From NCBI GenBank assembly GCA_963995505.1, contig OZ023193.1:310001-374000 (forward strand): a stretch of 64,000 bases of DNA. Reading direction: 5' to 3'. Under the pieces are notes generated by a model, which ran no database searches, was not told where the DNA came from, and saw only the letters and a program-made list of their open reading frames with translations. Positions within the stretch are counted from its first letter, which is position 1. The number at the start of each line of letters is the position of its first letter. Positions 35,977 through 48,238 of the stretch are shown one piece after another. The DNA comes from Hypericum androsaemum (Eukaryota; Streptophyta; Magnoliopsida; Malpighiales; Hypericaceae). A program made the translations under genes and the position numbers.

Positions 35977-38900
35977 CTAGGCCTCTGAGTTGGTATCATC
36001 GACTAGGAGGCTTGAAGCTGAAGTTCCGGTACTTATCTTGGTGCTCTGGAAAAAGGCGACCATCTGCATAATTTCACAAGTTCCTGCATCAAATTAAAGA
36101 GTGGACGACTATCTAACCGGCCTAAGGATTGGAAGGAAAGCTGCTCAGCTTGTCCTTACCGCAGCAAATCCTGCGCAAAAGATACTGAACCCGGGAAAGC
36201 TAAACGGGGCATTCTCGGACAGGAACAGAGCTGGATTGCAGAAGCTAAAGCTGTTAGTTGGTGACTCTGGAGAGAAATTAGAGATGTTGACAAGAACACT
36301 GGTGGTGCTCATACCTGTCAGGGGACTAAAGATCAGCGGCGAGATGATGTTGGCCAGGGACGTTATTCCTGAAATGCATCCTTGAGCTTTTCCCTGAAAG
36401 ATGTGATCAGACTCTCACATTGCCCAGCAATTAACATAAACCGCCATGTTGACAGCTTGCGATAGTACAAGGATGCACATCTCTTTGTGGAGTTACCTGT
36501 TCGTTGGCCCCGACTTGTTTTGACACAATGCAGCGTAACTGCGCAAGGAAGGAAATCGTTTCACTAATCCGCATTACTTTCTATCAGTATGCACTTATTG
36601 GGGACATGGAAGTAAACAACTTACACATGGTGGCACAAACATTGCAAAGAGGATAAGGACCGTCGTCGCATATGGTACCTGCCAACCACATAGCAGTCTC
36701 AGGAATTGGAAAACAGCAAAAGATTCAGAGTTTCTGAAGGAGAGCTCCCAAGTTGATTGTGAGTAGTAGCAAGATCATTAACACATGTCATAACAAAACT
36801 CTTTAACATTAGTAGCAGCCAAGTTAGGAGGTCGGAAGAAATGGTGAACATTACCCAAGCCGCCCACGACGAGCTGTAAACCATCATCTGCAGCACATAC
36901 CAACCGGAGAGAGTAAATAAGGAGTGTAGGTCTATTATATCGTGCGAAATGGCAAGAAGTTAACTAGGAACAGGGACTGGGACTTCACATTTACACAGGC
37001 CATCGAAAGCCCTATTGAGAGCAGAATTTCTTCTTGAACAAGGGGTGCCAAGAAGGGCATTAGAACTAGCTGCACGATTCCAAGGGATGAAATAGGTTAG
37101 CCTTGATCCCTGAACCAGATTTTTCGCTGGAAGGAGAGAACATGGAAATACATGTGGTAGGGACGGAGACGAAGTATAGATACAATCTCAGAAAAAATCT
37201 TCAGATGAGAACCTGTGATGTCATTGCCGCGACGCCTGCCATTAGCAATAGATCAGCATATTGGTTCTTGTTGAAGTGGAATCGGGCCTTCAAGTAGTAC
37301 TGCAAAATTACCAGAAGCTTAATGATCAAAATTGTACTTCACTGAAGTGAAATGTCACGTCTAAATCACACCAAGGCAGAACTATCCGAAGCTTTCTATT
37401 TCACAGATAAGAAGGTACATACTAGTGCAGAAGCTTGCATTCCGCCCTCCGCTAAGCTGTGGAAAAAGGCGACAACTGCTGCTTGTGAAAAGGTTTTGCT
37501 GCAACTCATTGACAAGCTTGGATCAAGAGCTGTGGAGAATCTTATCAAACAGAATTACTCAAGAAGGAATTGACTGTGAAGATCGAACCTAGTTCTAAGT
37601 AAGCAAACAATATCTCTGACTGATGGAATCCTCTTGACGCCAATTGCCTTCATGGGTAATCCATCTTCCCCTGGAATTGCATTTGCTTCTCCATCCTTCA
37701 GCATTGGCATCGTCAAGTCCTCACCAACCCTCACACTCTCCGGGAGGAAGATTCTCATGTAGACAACCGCAACCATCGATGAAAATGCAGCAACCTATAC
37801 GACTAATCAATGCCATGAACTAGGAAAAATTGCATGTATGCCACACCAAACTTATCAACAAGTCATGGTTAGCTGCCAAAATTACCCGAAACGTCAATGC
37901 AGTGGAAAGGAAACGAGCAGCTAGGCTCGCACAGACAAAGGCTGCTAAGCCTATTCCTGTCAGGACTCCAAACGCGGAGATCCTCTTCTGCTCCGCGACA
38001 TTGTCCGCCTGAAACGAGAAATACAACGGTAACCGCATATCCACGTGTCCTGAGCGTCACAGACGATCAGGCAGGCGAAGGCGGAGCATTCAACTTACGA
38101 CATAAGCAAGAGCGAGGCAATTGACACTTCCATCACATATCGTGGCAGTCAGAGTCCTGAGAACGTAATACGCGTAGAAGAAATTGGTTTCCCTGCTCCA
38201 GGCCAATATAACTGCATCATAAACCATTCCTTAGTATCTTCATTTACTTGTTTGAGTTGTACACAAATAAGCATTTATTTGAAGTAGAGTTACCCAGAGG
38301 AAGGATGGTGAGAGTCATGGGAATAGTGAGCAACACCTTCCTCCCGTACACATCCGACAGATTTCCAAGTAATGGCATCATTATAACCGATCCTAGCCCT
38401 ATCACCTGCAATAATAATTTCTTTTTAGAAAATAAAAAAATGGGTATTTTGAATTTCTATTTTTTTTTTAAAAAGCAATCTCAAATATGATACAAGTCAC
38501 ATAGTTCTACAAAGAAAAATAAAGATGAAAAATGATACTTCTCAAGTAAGTACCCCTCTACCTGTGAGAAATTTTCCTTTAACTAATTAAATGCTTTTTT
38601 GAGCAATTAATTATTAGTTAATTGCTTTCTATTATGTCTAGTATCTAATTGTAATTTTCTGCTTCCATCCGTTTTTTTTCTCTCATCATAACCTCTTGTT
38701 TCTTTCTATTTCCAATTTGTAACCACACACACACATTACTTCTGAAGTCCAAAAATAAAATTAACATGAAACGAATTAGGACTCCACCAAAATTATAGTT
38801 CGCAGCCTACTGTTTCAGGCTTCAATTCGATGACCACCCAAAACCAAAAGAAACGATCTTCTCCAACATGCCATCATATTGGTCGCGCGATTAATTAGGG

Positions 38901-40424
38901 GTCATGTGAATGACTCAATCTAATACCGTGTTAAAATTTTCGTACTCAATCAAACTCCTGATATAATAAATAGGTAGTTTTTCAAAACAAATTCACGACA
39001 CTTCTGTTGTCAATCTCAATATTAAACCGACGTTTGTCCACATATGGAATGAAATTGGAAGGTACCCAAACCGCAATTAAGTGGTGGATTTGTCCCATGC
39101 ACAAAAAGGCTGGCGTTCTCACATAGGCATCAACAAGAAATTTGAAGCGGCTAAGTAATTATCTCACAGAAATGGATGTATGTGCATGGGTATATGCGTG
39201 GCTAATAACGGGCTTCCATGGTAGGTTTCGATTCCTCAATTGTTAGTTGGGGAAACGGACACACCAGCTACCTATTCATAGATATTTATCCACGTCTCTT
39301 TTTTAAAGAACTTAAAATATGAATTGACGAAAGTGTAAGGTGAAACAGATTGTACAGAGAACAGGCTTCCATGGTAGGTTTCGGTTCCTCAATTGTTAGT
39401 TGGGAAAACGAACCTTGAAAGACATTTGGAGAAAAGTCCCGGCTTTTGAGCATAAGGAGAAACAAGATGGCATGACAATTCAGAGGTGAATTCTCATACA
39501 AGAGCTAAGATTATAGCGGAAAAAATATTTTTGTTACCGAAAAGAGAAGTCTCGAATTTCCTAAAAGTAAAATTGGCGATAGGTGATTTGTGAAAAAATA
39601 TTACCTATCTAGTAGCGTATCTTATCTAGATAGTTAAATATTTTTAACTACTTTTAAGAGAATTTTATTGCTTAACAAGACTATAGTACACTTGTGCACT
39701 CTTGATGATGGTTAATAAGATTTTAAATATAAAAAATTACTCAAATATCAATTCTTCACTATACGAATTTATCTTTTATTTTCACGAAGATATTATAATT
39801 TATGGCGACCTTAGATCATTCCACTCGTAAAAATTTATTCTTGTCATTTAACCGCAGAAATATCAACAAATTTTTTGAAAGCATATCGTTTAAAACCTTC
39901 CTCTAGAAGAATTAACCGGTACACCTCGTAAAGGTTTTGTCATCAGTCAAAAAGAACCAACCACAGAAGGGCGTGTATGGTATCCGTACACACAGGTAAG
40001 GAAGCAACATCAATAATAAAAGGGTTCCAAGCTTAATCGAAACTAAGGAACACCTGGGCTCCACTTAATTATGTAACCACTCGATCTAATTAAACAATAA
40101 TTTAATATACACGTGCAGTATAGTACTTTTTAAGGAAGAATACATATTTTGACATGCAGGCTTAATATATGAATTCGTAGAGTTAGTCTACGAGTATTCA
40201 CCCGTGAATAAAACCCGACAGTTTTCGATTCTGGATACCAATAATAAAGCGAAGGAAGAGCAACTCACGGCTTGCTGGAACCCGGAGAGATAAATGGCAA
40301 GGGAGCATCGGTCTTGGCCTGGACAGAGAGCAGACATGGTGACATCGGTAATGGAAGGAACTACGATGCTGGTAGCAATCCCCGACAAGAACACGGTTAC
40401 GTAAAGGTGGAACAGCTCTTGCAT
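35977..40424 (-). CDS. MFS transporter, TetA/HIAT1-like (MFSD14 family)
   Basis: Fourteen minus-strand exons join in phase to 439 aa: 40269-40424, 38294-38405, 38099-38211, 37886-38008, 37589-37794, 37423-37498, 37213-37299, 36989-37069, 36855-36887, 36625-36678, 36497-36538, 36315-36393, 36160-36230, 35977-36063. Every border is GT-AG. The N-terminus (VTVFLSGIATSIVVPSITDV) and the MFS motif GNLSDVYGRK at 66-75 between TM2 and TM3 are diagnostic. Later landmarks are TICDGSVNCLALAYV, NKNQYADLLLMAGVAA, CIVSKQVGANEQGKAQG and ISPLIFSPLTALFLSE. About twelve hydrophobic segments are expected. Plant members look like tetracycline-efflux proteins, but their substrate is not established. Intron 1 is 1.86 kb, AT-rich, and carries a repeated 39-bp word (about 39210 and 39364). 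The promoter and exon 1 start are duplicated at 43004-43180. Confidence 0.9.
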
Positions 40425-41060
40425 CTTCTCTTTGGCACTAACTACATAACAAGTCTATAGTAATAATATGCTTTAAAGGCAGTTTTCCATGGAATGTGTT
40501 GGTAGGTAGTTATATTGTTGGGCAGATTAGATAGTTGGGAGGGAGGAGGAGGAGGAGGGGAGACATAAAGAAGGTTTGGGGGGGGAACTTCATTGGGGCA
40601 AACAAAAGGTGGGCAGATGTTGTACCGTGTGTCACTTTTGCTTTACTTTGCTTTTGCTTTGGTGTCGATAGAGTGGTAAGTGAAGTTGGGAGTAATTAAT
40701 AAGTGGGGGAGTGGGGATTCTAGAACCCCTTTTAACCGACTGCTACATTACTATACAAATTCTAAAACAAAATCAGCTTGGGTTACTTTTATATACTAAT
40801 ATATCTTCTCGACAAAGCGTACTATTATAACATCAGTACGCAAGATATATTGGAACTGCTCAGCAAGCAAGACTTTAGTGCAATAATATTTGAAAGGGGA
40901 AAATTTTATTAAATTCATAACATCAGTGTTTTTTGAAAGGTTCATAACATCAGTGTATTCCCAGATTTGTTTATTTTGTACATTTATTTTTGCTCTCTCA
41001 AATTTTGTTAAATATTTATAGATACCAAGTATTATCACTCCATACATTTAAACTCCCATA
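40425..41060. other. Upstream region of the MFS transporter, source of a duplication
   Basis: This contains the minus-strand transporter promoter. 40425-40510 is repeated at 43088-43180, and 40712-41060 is repeated at 47280-48650 (there split by an insertion). A shorter internal copy of 40721-40790 (AGAACCCCTTTTAACCGACTG) lies at 41072-41140. Confidence 0.75.
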
Positions 41061-41631
41061 CATATATTTATAGAACCCCTTTTAACCGACTGGTATATTA
41101 GTGTACAAATTATAAAACAAAATCAGCGTAGGTTACTTTCCCTTGGTGTTTTTTCTGTTTGGTACACATTTGAAGTAAAAAATTCTCACAATTAATATTA
41201 TTTTCATTACTTCTACTTCGGTTTTTTTTTATTTACAATAATTACATTTTTTGTTGGAATTTATAATAATTATTTTGATTGTTGGTGTGTTAATATCTTC
41301 TTTATAAAGAGAGCTTGCCCAGGTTTGATAGGAGTGGCAGGAGTGGATATAATGTGTTGTCTCTTTCTAGTGTTGCTTGCACGAGAAGAGTAGCGATGGA
41401 CAAATTTTGTGGGAGGATGATGATGGACCACCACTCGAAAACACTAGCACCATCTTCTCTAAAGTTGCGATTCAACATAAGGAACCCCTACTACAATTTT
41501 TTTCATTTTTAATATTCACTCGATAAATTATTTTTTCATAACAAGTTCTGGTAAAAGGACTAGTTTTGAGAAGTCTCAAGCTTATTTAACAAAATCTCAA
41601 ACTCGTTTTTATAAAATTAATTGCAACGTAT

Positions 41632-41768
41632 TTATGAATTTAAAGTTCTGTCAGCATTTTTTTCAAAAAGTAGATATACTTAGATTAATTGGCGAGAACG
41701 TAAATGAATTTAAAGTTCTATCAGCATTTTTTTTGAAAAATAGATATACTTAGATTAATGGTGAGAAC
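41632..41768. repeat. Tandem duplication, about 68-bp unit, two copies
   Basis: A unit containing TGAATTTAAAGTTCT(G/A)TCAGC and TAGATATACTTAGATTAAT occurs twice in direct succession with few differences. Confidence 0.85.
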
Positions 41769-42089
41769 GTGAATCAAATTTAACCAAAATTATTTGAGTT
41801 TTATTACTTGAAAGATTTGCTGACTCAAAGTTCTTTTATTATTCAAAATCTTGATACCACCGTATATAGATTGGGCCCCGGGGATAATTAATGAGATATA
41901 AATATGATGTTGATGTTTCGATCGAAGTTGATTACAGAAAGGGGGATCACGCCTTAATGTCCAAATATCAAATAATGACCACTAGATTCAGTATGGACCG
42001 AAGGAAAGTAGTCTCGACTCTCGATAGTTCAGATTTGAATCTGAACTATTAATTTTGATAATTAGATGTCAGCAATTTGACATTAATAA

Positions 42090-42510
42090 TTTTATTTTCT
42101 TCCTTCTTTCTTGCTTTCTCTCTTCTTTCTACTTTTTGCTACTTTATTTTTTTTCTCACTTGAAATATCTTTCCAGTTGGTAAAATAAGTATTTGAATTT
42201 GTTGTTCTGTTATCTCAAAATAATATGTTCGATTATGTCAAAATAGTATACTCTATTATATCAAAATGGTATACCCTGTATGTTTTTTTTTTCCTTCCTT
42301 CTTCTTCCTACGATATCCTATGATTTATCCTTTCATCTTCTTTTTTTTCTTCTCCTCTTCCATCTCTTCTTCTTCCTTTTTTCCCTCTTATCTTTCTCCT
42401 AACTATTTTTTTTCATTCTTCTCATCTTCCTCATCCTTCTTCTTTTTTCTCTCTTCGTTCTTATTCTCCTCTTTCCTTTCATCTATTCTCCCTCTTTTTT
42501 TTCCTCACCT
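42090..42510. repeat. Long polypyrimidine (CTT-rich) tract
   Basis: Almost purely C/T on the plus strand, with runs of CTTCTTCC and TTTTTTTT. The Phe/Ser-rich open frame across it is a by-product of this composition. Confidence 0.85.
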
Positions 42511-43003
42511 GACATGCTCTTCCAGTAAGAGAAATATGTGTTTGAATCTACCGTCTCTGTTATTTCAAAATGATATGCTTTGTTATGACAAAATGATATG
42601 TCGTAATGGTAGGGTATGCCCTCTTATAAAAAAATGTATGTCTGGTTATGACAAAATGATAGGCCCGGTTAATATTTAATAATATTTATAATAAAAAATT
42701 AAATAATATATCAATTTGATTCACTATGGTATACCAATCCGATTCACTATGATATACCAATTTGATAATATTTAATAGTACATATAATAAAAAATTTAAA
42801 AATTAATTAAAATTCCTCTCTGATGCAAGTGTCACTTGGTTCTCCCTCTCTGACGCGCGTATAACTTGATTTTTTTTGCCATTTTTTTGAATAAATAACA
42901 AAAATAATCAAAATATCATTCTTTGTCCATTTTTTGTTTAGACAGTCCGGAAATCCTCATCCTGGTGACATGGTGACATCACTAATAGTGGATCAGAGAG
43001 GGA

Positions 43004-43181
43004 GACATCGGTAATGGAAGGAACTACGATGCTGGTAGCAATCCCCAACAAGAACACGATTACATAAAGTTGGAACAGCTCTTGCATCTTCTCTTTGGCA
43101 CTAACTAACTAACTACATAACAAGTCTATAATAATAATATGCTTTAAATGCAGTTTTTCGTGGAATGTGTAGGTAGGTAGT
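43004..43181 (-). pseudogene. Duplicated promoter and 5' end of the MFS transporter gene
   Basis: 43087-43004 on the minus strand repeats the first 28 codons of the transporter (MQELFQLYVIVFLLGIATSI, then VVPSITDV) with a few substitutions and no stop. Its upstream DNA (43088-43181) matches 40425-40510. Homology ends near 43004, before the exon 1 splice donor, so there is no transporter body. On the right it is cut by the Copia LTR at 43182. Confidence 0.85.
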
Positions 43182-44101
43182 TGTTGTTTGTCAGAGGTGG
43201 TGTACTTGATTAGGATCTTAGTCGAGGCAAGCGTTTGACTCTTTCTCCGTAAGATGAGATTGCCCCATATTCAGTGCTTAATGGCTACGACAATCGTCCA
43301 CAAGATACAAAGACTAGTTGCTTCTAAGATCGTAGCACAACGATTCTCGAAGCTTCGGCGAACCGTTGGATACTCAAAACTTTCTTGAGAGAGAGAGAGA
43401 GAGAGAGAGAGAACGACTATTGCTAATGATTGCTTATGCAATGAGTGTTCGGGACGAGTATGGAAGTGAGTGGGAGAGGCCTATTTATAGACGCTGGATG
43501 GGAGGCAGGCAGGCACTCCGAAGGGGCACGAGATACTTCCGATGAGACACGTCCGTTCGGCCAGCAGGCAGGCTGCCCTTCAGGTATCTCTTCGGTCAGC
43601 CAATTCGCTCGTGGCTCTTCGATAGGCATTTTGGATAAGCCCCTTCGCCAGGAAGCTCGTGGCTCTTCGGTGAGCATTCTCGCACTCCTTCACGAGGCAT
43701 CTCTTCGGCAGCCTAGCAAGCAGCCTGTAGCTCTCTCCAGACTTGGGCAAAAGTCTTAATGCTCCTCCAGCTCTTTGCGATGATGCGCACGTACAAAGTG
43801 TAAAGTGCGCCACAAAGTGCCCATTGCGACCTGTATCCAATACGCCATGTGTATACGTACATGCGCGTGCTCGTGCTTGTGCTCGGATAGTGCTACACAC
43901 TATTCTCGTAGCATGTCCGAGTTGCCTTTCCAGGTTGTCAACTTATTTCCTAGCTAACAAGGAGCATCTCCTTATAAACAAGATAAATTTTGTTGCATTT
44001 TCCATTGTGGTAATGCCCTTTCCCATTCCCATCTTGGGCCTACCTCTTGGGCCTTCTACTTTTGGGCCTTTTGCATTGAATTTTATCGTTCATTTTCAAC
44101 A
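43182..44101 (-). mobile_element. Copia-type LTR (920 bp), 3' LTR read on minus strand
   Basis: The block begins TGTTG and ends CAACA. Immediately to the right, on the minus strand, is a polypurine tract (GTGGGGGAT at about 44113-44105), the usual site before a 3' LTR. A minus-strand TATA box (TCTATAAATAGGCC) lies near 43484-43474. A (GA)n run at 43387-43412 lies in the U5 part. No partner 5' LTR remains in the window because the element's interior is cut at about 45035. Confidence 0.8.
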
Positions 44102-44139
44102 ATCCCCCACATAAATGATGATTAATGCATGCTGACACT

Positions 44140-45035
44140 TTTAAGAAAAGTTTCGACAAGTTATCATTGCATCGAGATATGTAGCTTATAGCTTTGAACC
44201 TTCTCTAGTAAGATGTTATCGGATTTACTTGCTGCTCAGTGAAAGCGATGTCCTAAACTGGTCTATTTTTTTATGTAAACTAAGACAATAACATTTACAC
44301 AATGATATCTCTAATATCCTTTGGTTCTCACATTTTTTTTCGTTTCGGCCATAGACCTTTTCTTGGATTCATAAGTGTTCGTTCCATTTGAAGCGGCCTC
44401 ACTTCACACTTATATAGGTGATCTCCTATCAAGAGTATCCTACTATACTCTACCCTTTTTTGATATAGAAATCATTAAAAGTGTAGACGCTTAACCTAAC
44501 CACACCTCTGCAGGTTAATACTTGGGCAGCTTCTAAGAATGGGATGCATTCCAAGTGATCATCTTAACCATCCATAACTTAGTTGTCTCATTGAACCAAG
44601 TTTGTGGGATCTCCACTCCTCATGGTTGAGTTACCGCTATGAACATTTTTAATGTGTGGGTTTTAACCTCATTCCCCTTACTGTGTTATACATTTGATCT
44701 CTGTTGATGCCTTTCGTCAAAGGATCAGCTATGTTATCCTTAGGTTTCACATAATTAATGATAATTATACCACCAGAGATCAATTGTCTAAGGTGTTATG
44801 TCTCTTATGGATGTGTCGAGACTTACCGTTATACATAGTACTTTGTGCTCTTCTGATTGCTGACATGCTATCGCAATGTATCAATACAGGAGGCACAGGC
44901 TTGTTCCAATAAGAAATATCCTCTAGGAAGTTTCTGAGCCATTCAGCTTCTTCCTCAGCTTTATCTAATGTTATAAACTCTGACTCCATGGTGGATCGAG
45001 CTATGCACGTTTGTTTGAAGGATTTCCAGGACACA
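44140..45035 (-). pseudogene. Copia polyprotein C-terminal remnant (RNase H)
   Basis: Minus-strand sequence from about 45034 encodes the Ty1/Copia RNase [21 protein letters not shown], then [24 protein letters not shown] and [15 protein letters not shown]. The sequence then degrades with stop codons towards the polypurine tract. The N-terminal part of the polyprotein is absent; sequence from a LINE abuts it. Confidence 0.85.
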
Positions 45036-46635
45036 TCTCCTCTACTGCCGCTACAAAACCCCCCCTCATCATCTCTCACCACAACCCCAACTTGTCCACC
45101 ACCCTCCGAGCAGGTACCAGCATCGATATTCACCTTGAACCACCCACTTTCGGGCAGGCGCTAACACGAATCTCTCACATGCCTCATCCCCACTGAAGCT
45201 CCCTCCACCTCCATAAAATCCCTCTAGAAGCGAAAACCCTTTGCGAGTACCTCAGAGACTACAACCTCCTCATCTGGCATGAACACATAGGTGTTCCTGA
45301 TCTTCCAAAGTGACCACAACGCTGCCACCCTCCTACTGTACTCCACAGGATCAGTCAGAGCCAATAATATTTCAACCGCAACCCGAAGTCCTGTAGGCAC
45401 GCCCCACTGTACTTGCACATCCAAATCCTGCCAAACAGCCAAGGAAAAAGGGCAAAGGAAGAATAGGTGGAGTACAGTCTCAGATGCCCCCCCCCCCCCG
45501 CAAAATGGACAAACATCATCAACATCAATCCCCCGTCATACCAGATTCGCACGAACTGGGAGATTATTATCCAGCACCCTCCATAGGAGTGTCTTCATAC
45601 GGGGCGGACACTTAAAAGCCCAGCAGGTCATCCACAAGTCACCACTCATATTCGGTAAGGAAGCTAGAGAAGACTCCGCCCACCAAGCATAAAAATCCAT
45701 GAAGTATCCACTTCTAACCGAATACTCCCCATCCTTTGAGTGCCTCCACCTTAACACATCATCCGGTCTTCTACTACTTAGGCGTATACTCAACGCACGA
45801 AGCACATCCTCCTCATCAAGACATCGCCTCAATAGCTCCTCATTCCATGTGCATCCATCGGCCTGTATAAAGTCAGCAACATGCATAAAAGAATCAGACC
45901 CCAGGTAGCAATACCTCGGTCGACCTTCCTCCATGCCTGGCAGCCAGAGATCATCCCAAAACTGAATTTGTGACCCATGCCCAACACGCCACTCCAAACC
46001 TCTTTTTAATAACCTAACTCCATTAAGAATACTCCACCAAGTAAAACTGGTCTGCGGCCCGATCTCAACTTCCAGTAGAGGCTAGCGGGGGTAATATTTA
46101 TCTCTCAACAATGTTGCAACAAGAGACTCTGGAGCCATAAGCAGTCTCCAACCTTGCTTTACCAACATCGCACGATTAAAGTTTTCCATCCTCCGAAAAC
46201 CAAGTCCCCCTTCCCTTTTAGAGCGACATAATCGATCCCAACTCCTCCAATGCACCTTCGTCCCACTCCCATCTCCACCCCAGTAAAAGTCACATAACAG
46301 AGCTTCTATCCGATCGCAGGTACCAACTGGTAATTCAAAGCAGCTCATAATGTATGTAGGAATTGACTGAAGAACTGACTTGATCATCACCTCCCGCCCA
46401 GCATGTGACAGCGTTCGCACTTTCCACGTACCAATTTTATCCCTGATACGGTCTCAAGGATAGAGAAAATCTGCTTCTTTGATCAACCAATTATTGTTGG
46501 AAGGCCCAAATATGTCTCCTCCCCACCACCCAGTCGAACACCCAGAATGCTTCGTAGTCTCTCAACCTCAACCGCCTCCACATTACGACTAAAGGTGACT
46601 GCGCTCTTCCCCAGATTTACTTTCTACCCAGAATA
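45036..46635 (-). pseudogene. LINE (L1-type) ORF2 C-terminal fragment
   Basis: Read on the minus strand from 46635: the reverse transcriptase C-terminus (VNLGKSAVTFSRN, TYLGLPTIIG), then RTLSHAGREVMIKSVLQSIP with FYWGGDGSGTKVHW, then a region with GSQIQFWDDLWLPG. A zinc-knuckle zf-RVT segment follows (CPFCGGGG, then ETVLHLFFLCPFS), and the start of RNase H (WFKVNIDAG). Frameshifts occur in homopolymers, for example the C-run at 45488-45500. The 5' two thirds of the element are missing. Confidence 0.85.
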
Positions 46636-46639
46636 TTCT

Positions 46640-46935
46640 GGTAAATTATTAAAAAGAAATAACAAGAAAGTTGTCATTATCGTCACATCATAGCTTCTTT
46701 TTAAAATATCCGATGTACGTTTATACGACACATACATTGATTTTTTTCTCCATTATACAAATTTATTTTTTCCAGAATATTTTATTTAATATTAACACAA
46801 TATCTTTAGGTGTTAAGTTCATTCTATCATCATTTTTATTTCGTTATTGAGTTAATTGGTGAAAATATATTTATAATTGTGAAGATTGAAGAAGACAACA
46901 AAGTCATTTTAATTTTATGACTATTTCTGTATATC
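46640..46935 (-). repeat. Interspersed repeat, intact copy
   Basis: The reverse complement of this block matches 54060-54300 and 51090-51143, so those two stretches are one repeat copy split by a 2.9-kb insertion. 46868-46876 (TATTTATAA) is the unsplit site. Confidence 0.75.
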
Positions 46936-47844
46936 TCGTCACATATATGTTTCAAGGTAGCGAAGGGAAAAGGACAGAAGAAGAAGACGACGAAGGATCT
47001 TCTTATGTGATTTTAAAAAATTAGGACTATTTTAAAAAAAATTTATTTGCCACGTCATATGTCACATATATGTTAAAATGATGAGATAGGAAGTCACATA
47101 GAAAATCAAACTACATCGTTTTGAAAAAAATTGCAGGCAACTATCTGGGCTACTCGGGATCTGATTTTGATGAAAATTATAATAAGTTAAATCTGTTCTA
47201 TACGTTTTAAACCATATAATAGTTAAATAAAAATTAATGATACTACAAAATATTAAAATGAATTTTCCCAAAAAAAAGTAAGTGGGGGAGTGGGGATTCT
47301 AGAACCCCTTTTAACCGACTGCTAGATTACTATACAAATTCTAAAACAAAATCAGAGTGGGTTACTTTTATACTGATATATCTTCTCGACAAAGCGTACT
47401 CTTATAACATCAGTACGCAAGATATATTGGAACTACCCAGCAAACAAGATTTTGAGTAATTTTCTAAAAAGGGGTTTATTTCTTCGACAATTTTTTGAAT
47501 GGGGTTATCAGGAGATGTTTTCCTTGTCTGGGATCAAGCCAGAAATTGCTCAGCGGGGAGCGTTTTTTGTTTTGCCAAAAACCGCTCCACGGGGAGCATT
47601 TTTTTTGGTTTGCCAAAACCGTGTATTTATGATTTAGCTGGGTGTATTATATTACGAAATTAGTTGTTCATATTAACTTCAAGATAGAATTTTTTATTTG
47701 GAGTTACTTTTTCATTGCAACCTTATAAAAGGGAATTCCAAAATATTATTAATAAATATTACTTCCTCTTTATTTTTAATAAACAAGTTGTATAATAGTT
47801 AAGACCGGGTTCTAGTTTAAATGGGATAATTAAATTAGTAAAAA

Positions 47845-48030
47845 AAGAAAACGCTCCCGACTGAGCGATTTTGGCAAAAAAGAAAACGCTCCCGGCGGAG
47901 CGATTTTTGGCAAAAAAGAAAATGCTCCCGGCGGAGCAGTTTTTGGCAAAACAAAAAACTACAAAACAAAAAATGCTCCCGGCGGAGCGGTTTTTGGCAA
48001 AACAAAAAACGCTCCCGGCTTTTGGTAAAA
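47845..48030. repeat. Tandem GCTCC(C)GGCGGAGC hairpin repeats
   Basis: Five units of about 36-60 bp each contain a near-palindromic GCTCCCGGCGGAGCG followed by a TTTTTGGCAAAA word. Related units recur nearer both ends (about 47550-47620 and 48308-48376). Confidence 0.8.
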
Positions 48031-48162
48031 AAAAGTTTTTTCGGTAATTTTTCTTCGCTTTGGGTAATTTTGTTTGGAACCCTTATTTATGTAATATATT
48101 ACATATTTCATAGAAATCGTATATATGTAATATATTATTTATTACAAAGTTATAAGTCAATA

Positions 48163-48238
48163 GGCTCTTGTAGATTGGTTGGTTAGAGTGCTAATTTAAA
48201 ATTGTGGAAGTCTTCGGTTCGATTCTGAACAAGAGCCA
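48163..48238 (+). tRNA. tRNA-like sequence, probably a pseudo-tRNA
   Basis: A 76-nt stretch begins GGCTCTTG and ends CAAGAGCC plus A, giving a perfect acceptor stem. The T arm is well formed: TTCGG / CTGAA around the loop TTCGATT. GG is at positions 18-19 of the D loop and U33 precedes an apparent AAA anticodon. The D stem and the lower anticodon stem are mismatched, so it is probably not a working tRNA. A-box-like (TTGGTTGGTTAGAG) and B-box-like (GGTTCGATTC) words remain. It lies inside the 9-bp-flanked element at 47454-48458. Confidence 0.5.

Noticed and set aside
42024..42049. 12-bp-arm palindrome ATAGTTCAGATT...AATCTGAACTAT
   Set aside because: Short AT-rich palindromes are frequent in such DNA, and nothing around it supports a function.
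42266..42679. 137-aa plus-strand open frame
   Set aside because: It is Phe/Ser-only low complexity from a polypyrimidine tract, not a protein gene.
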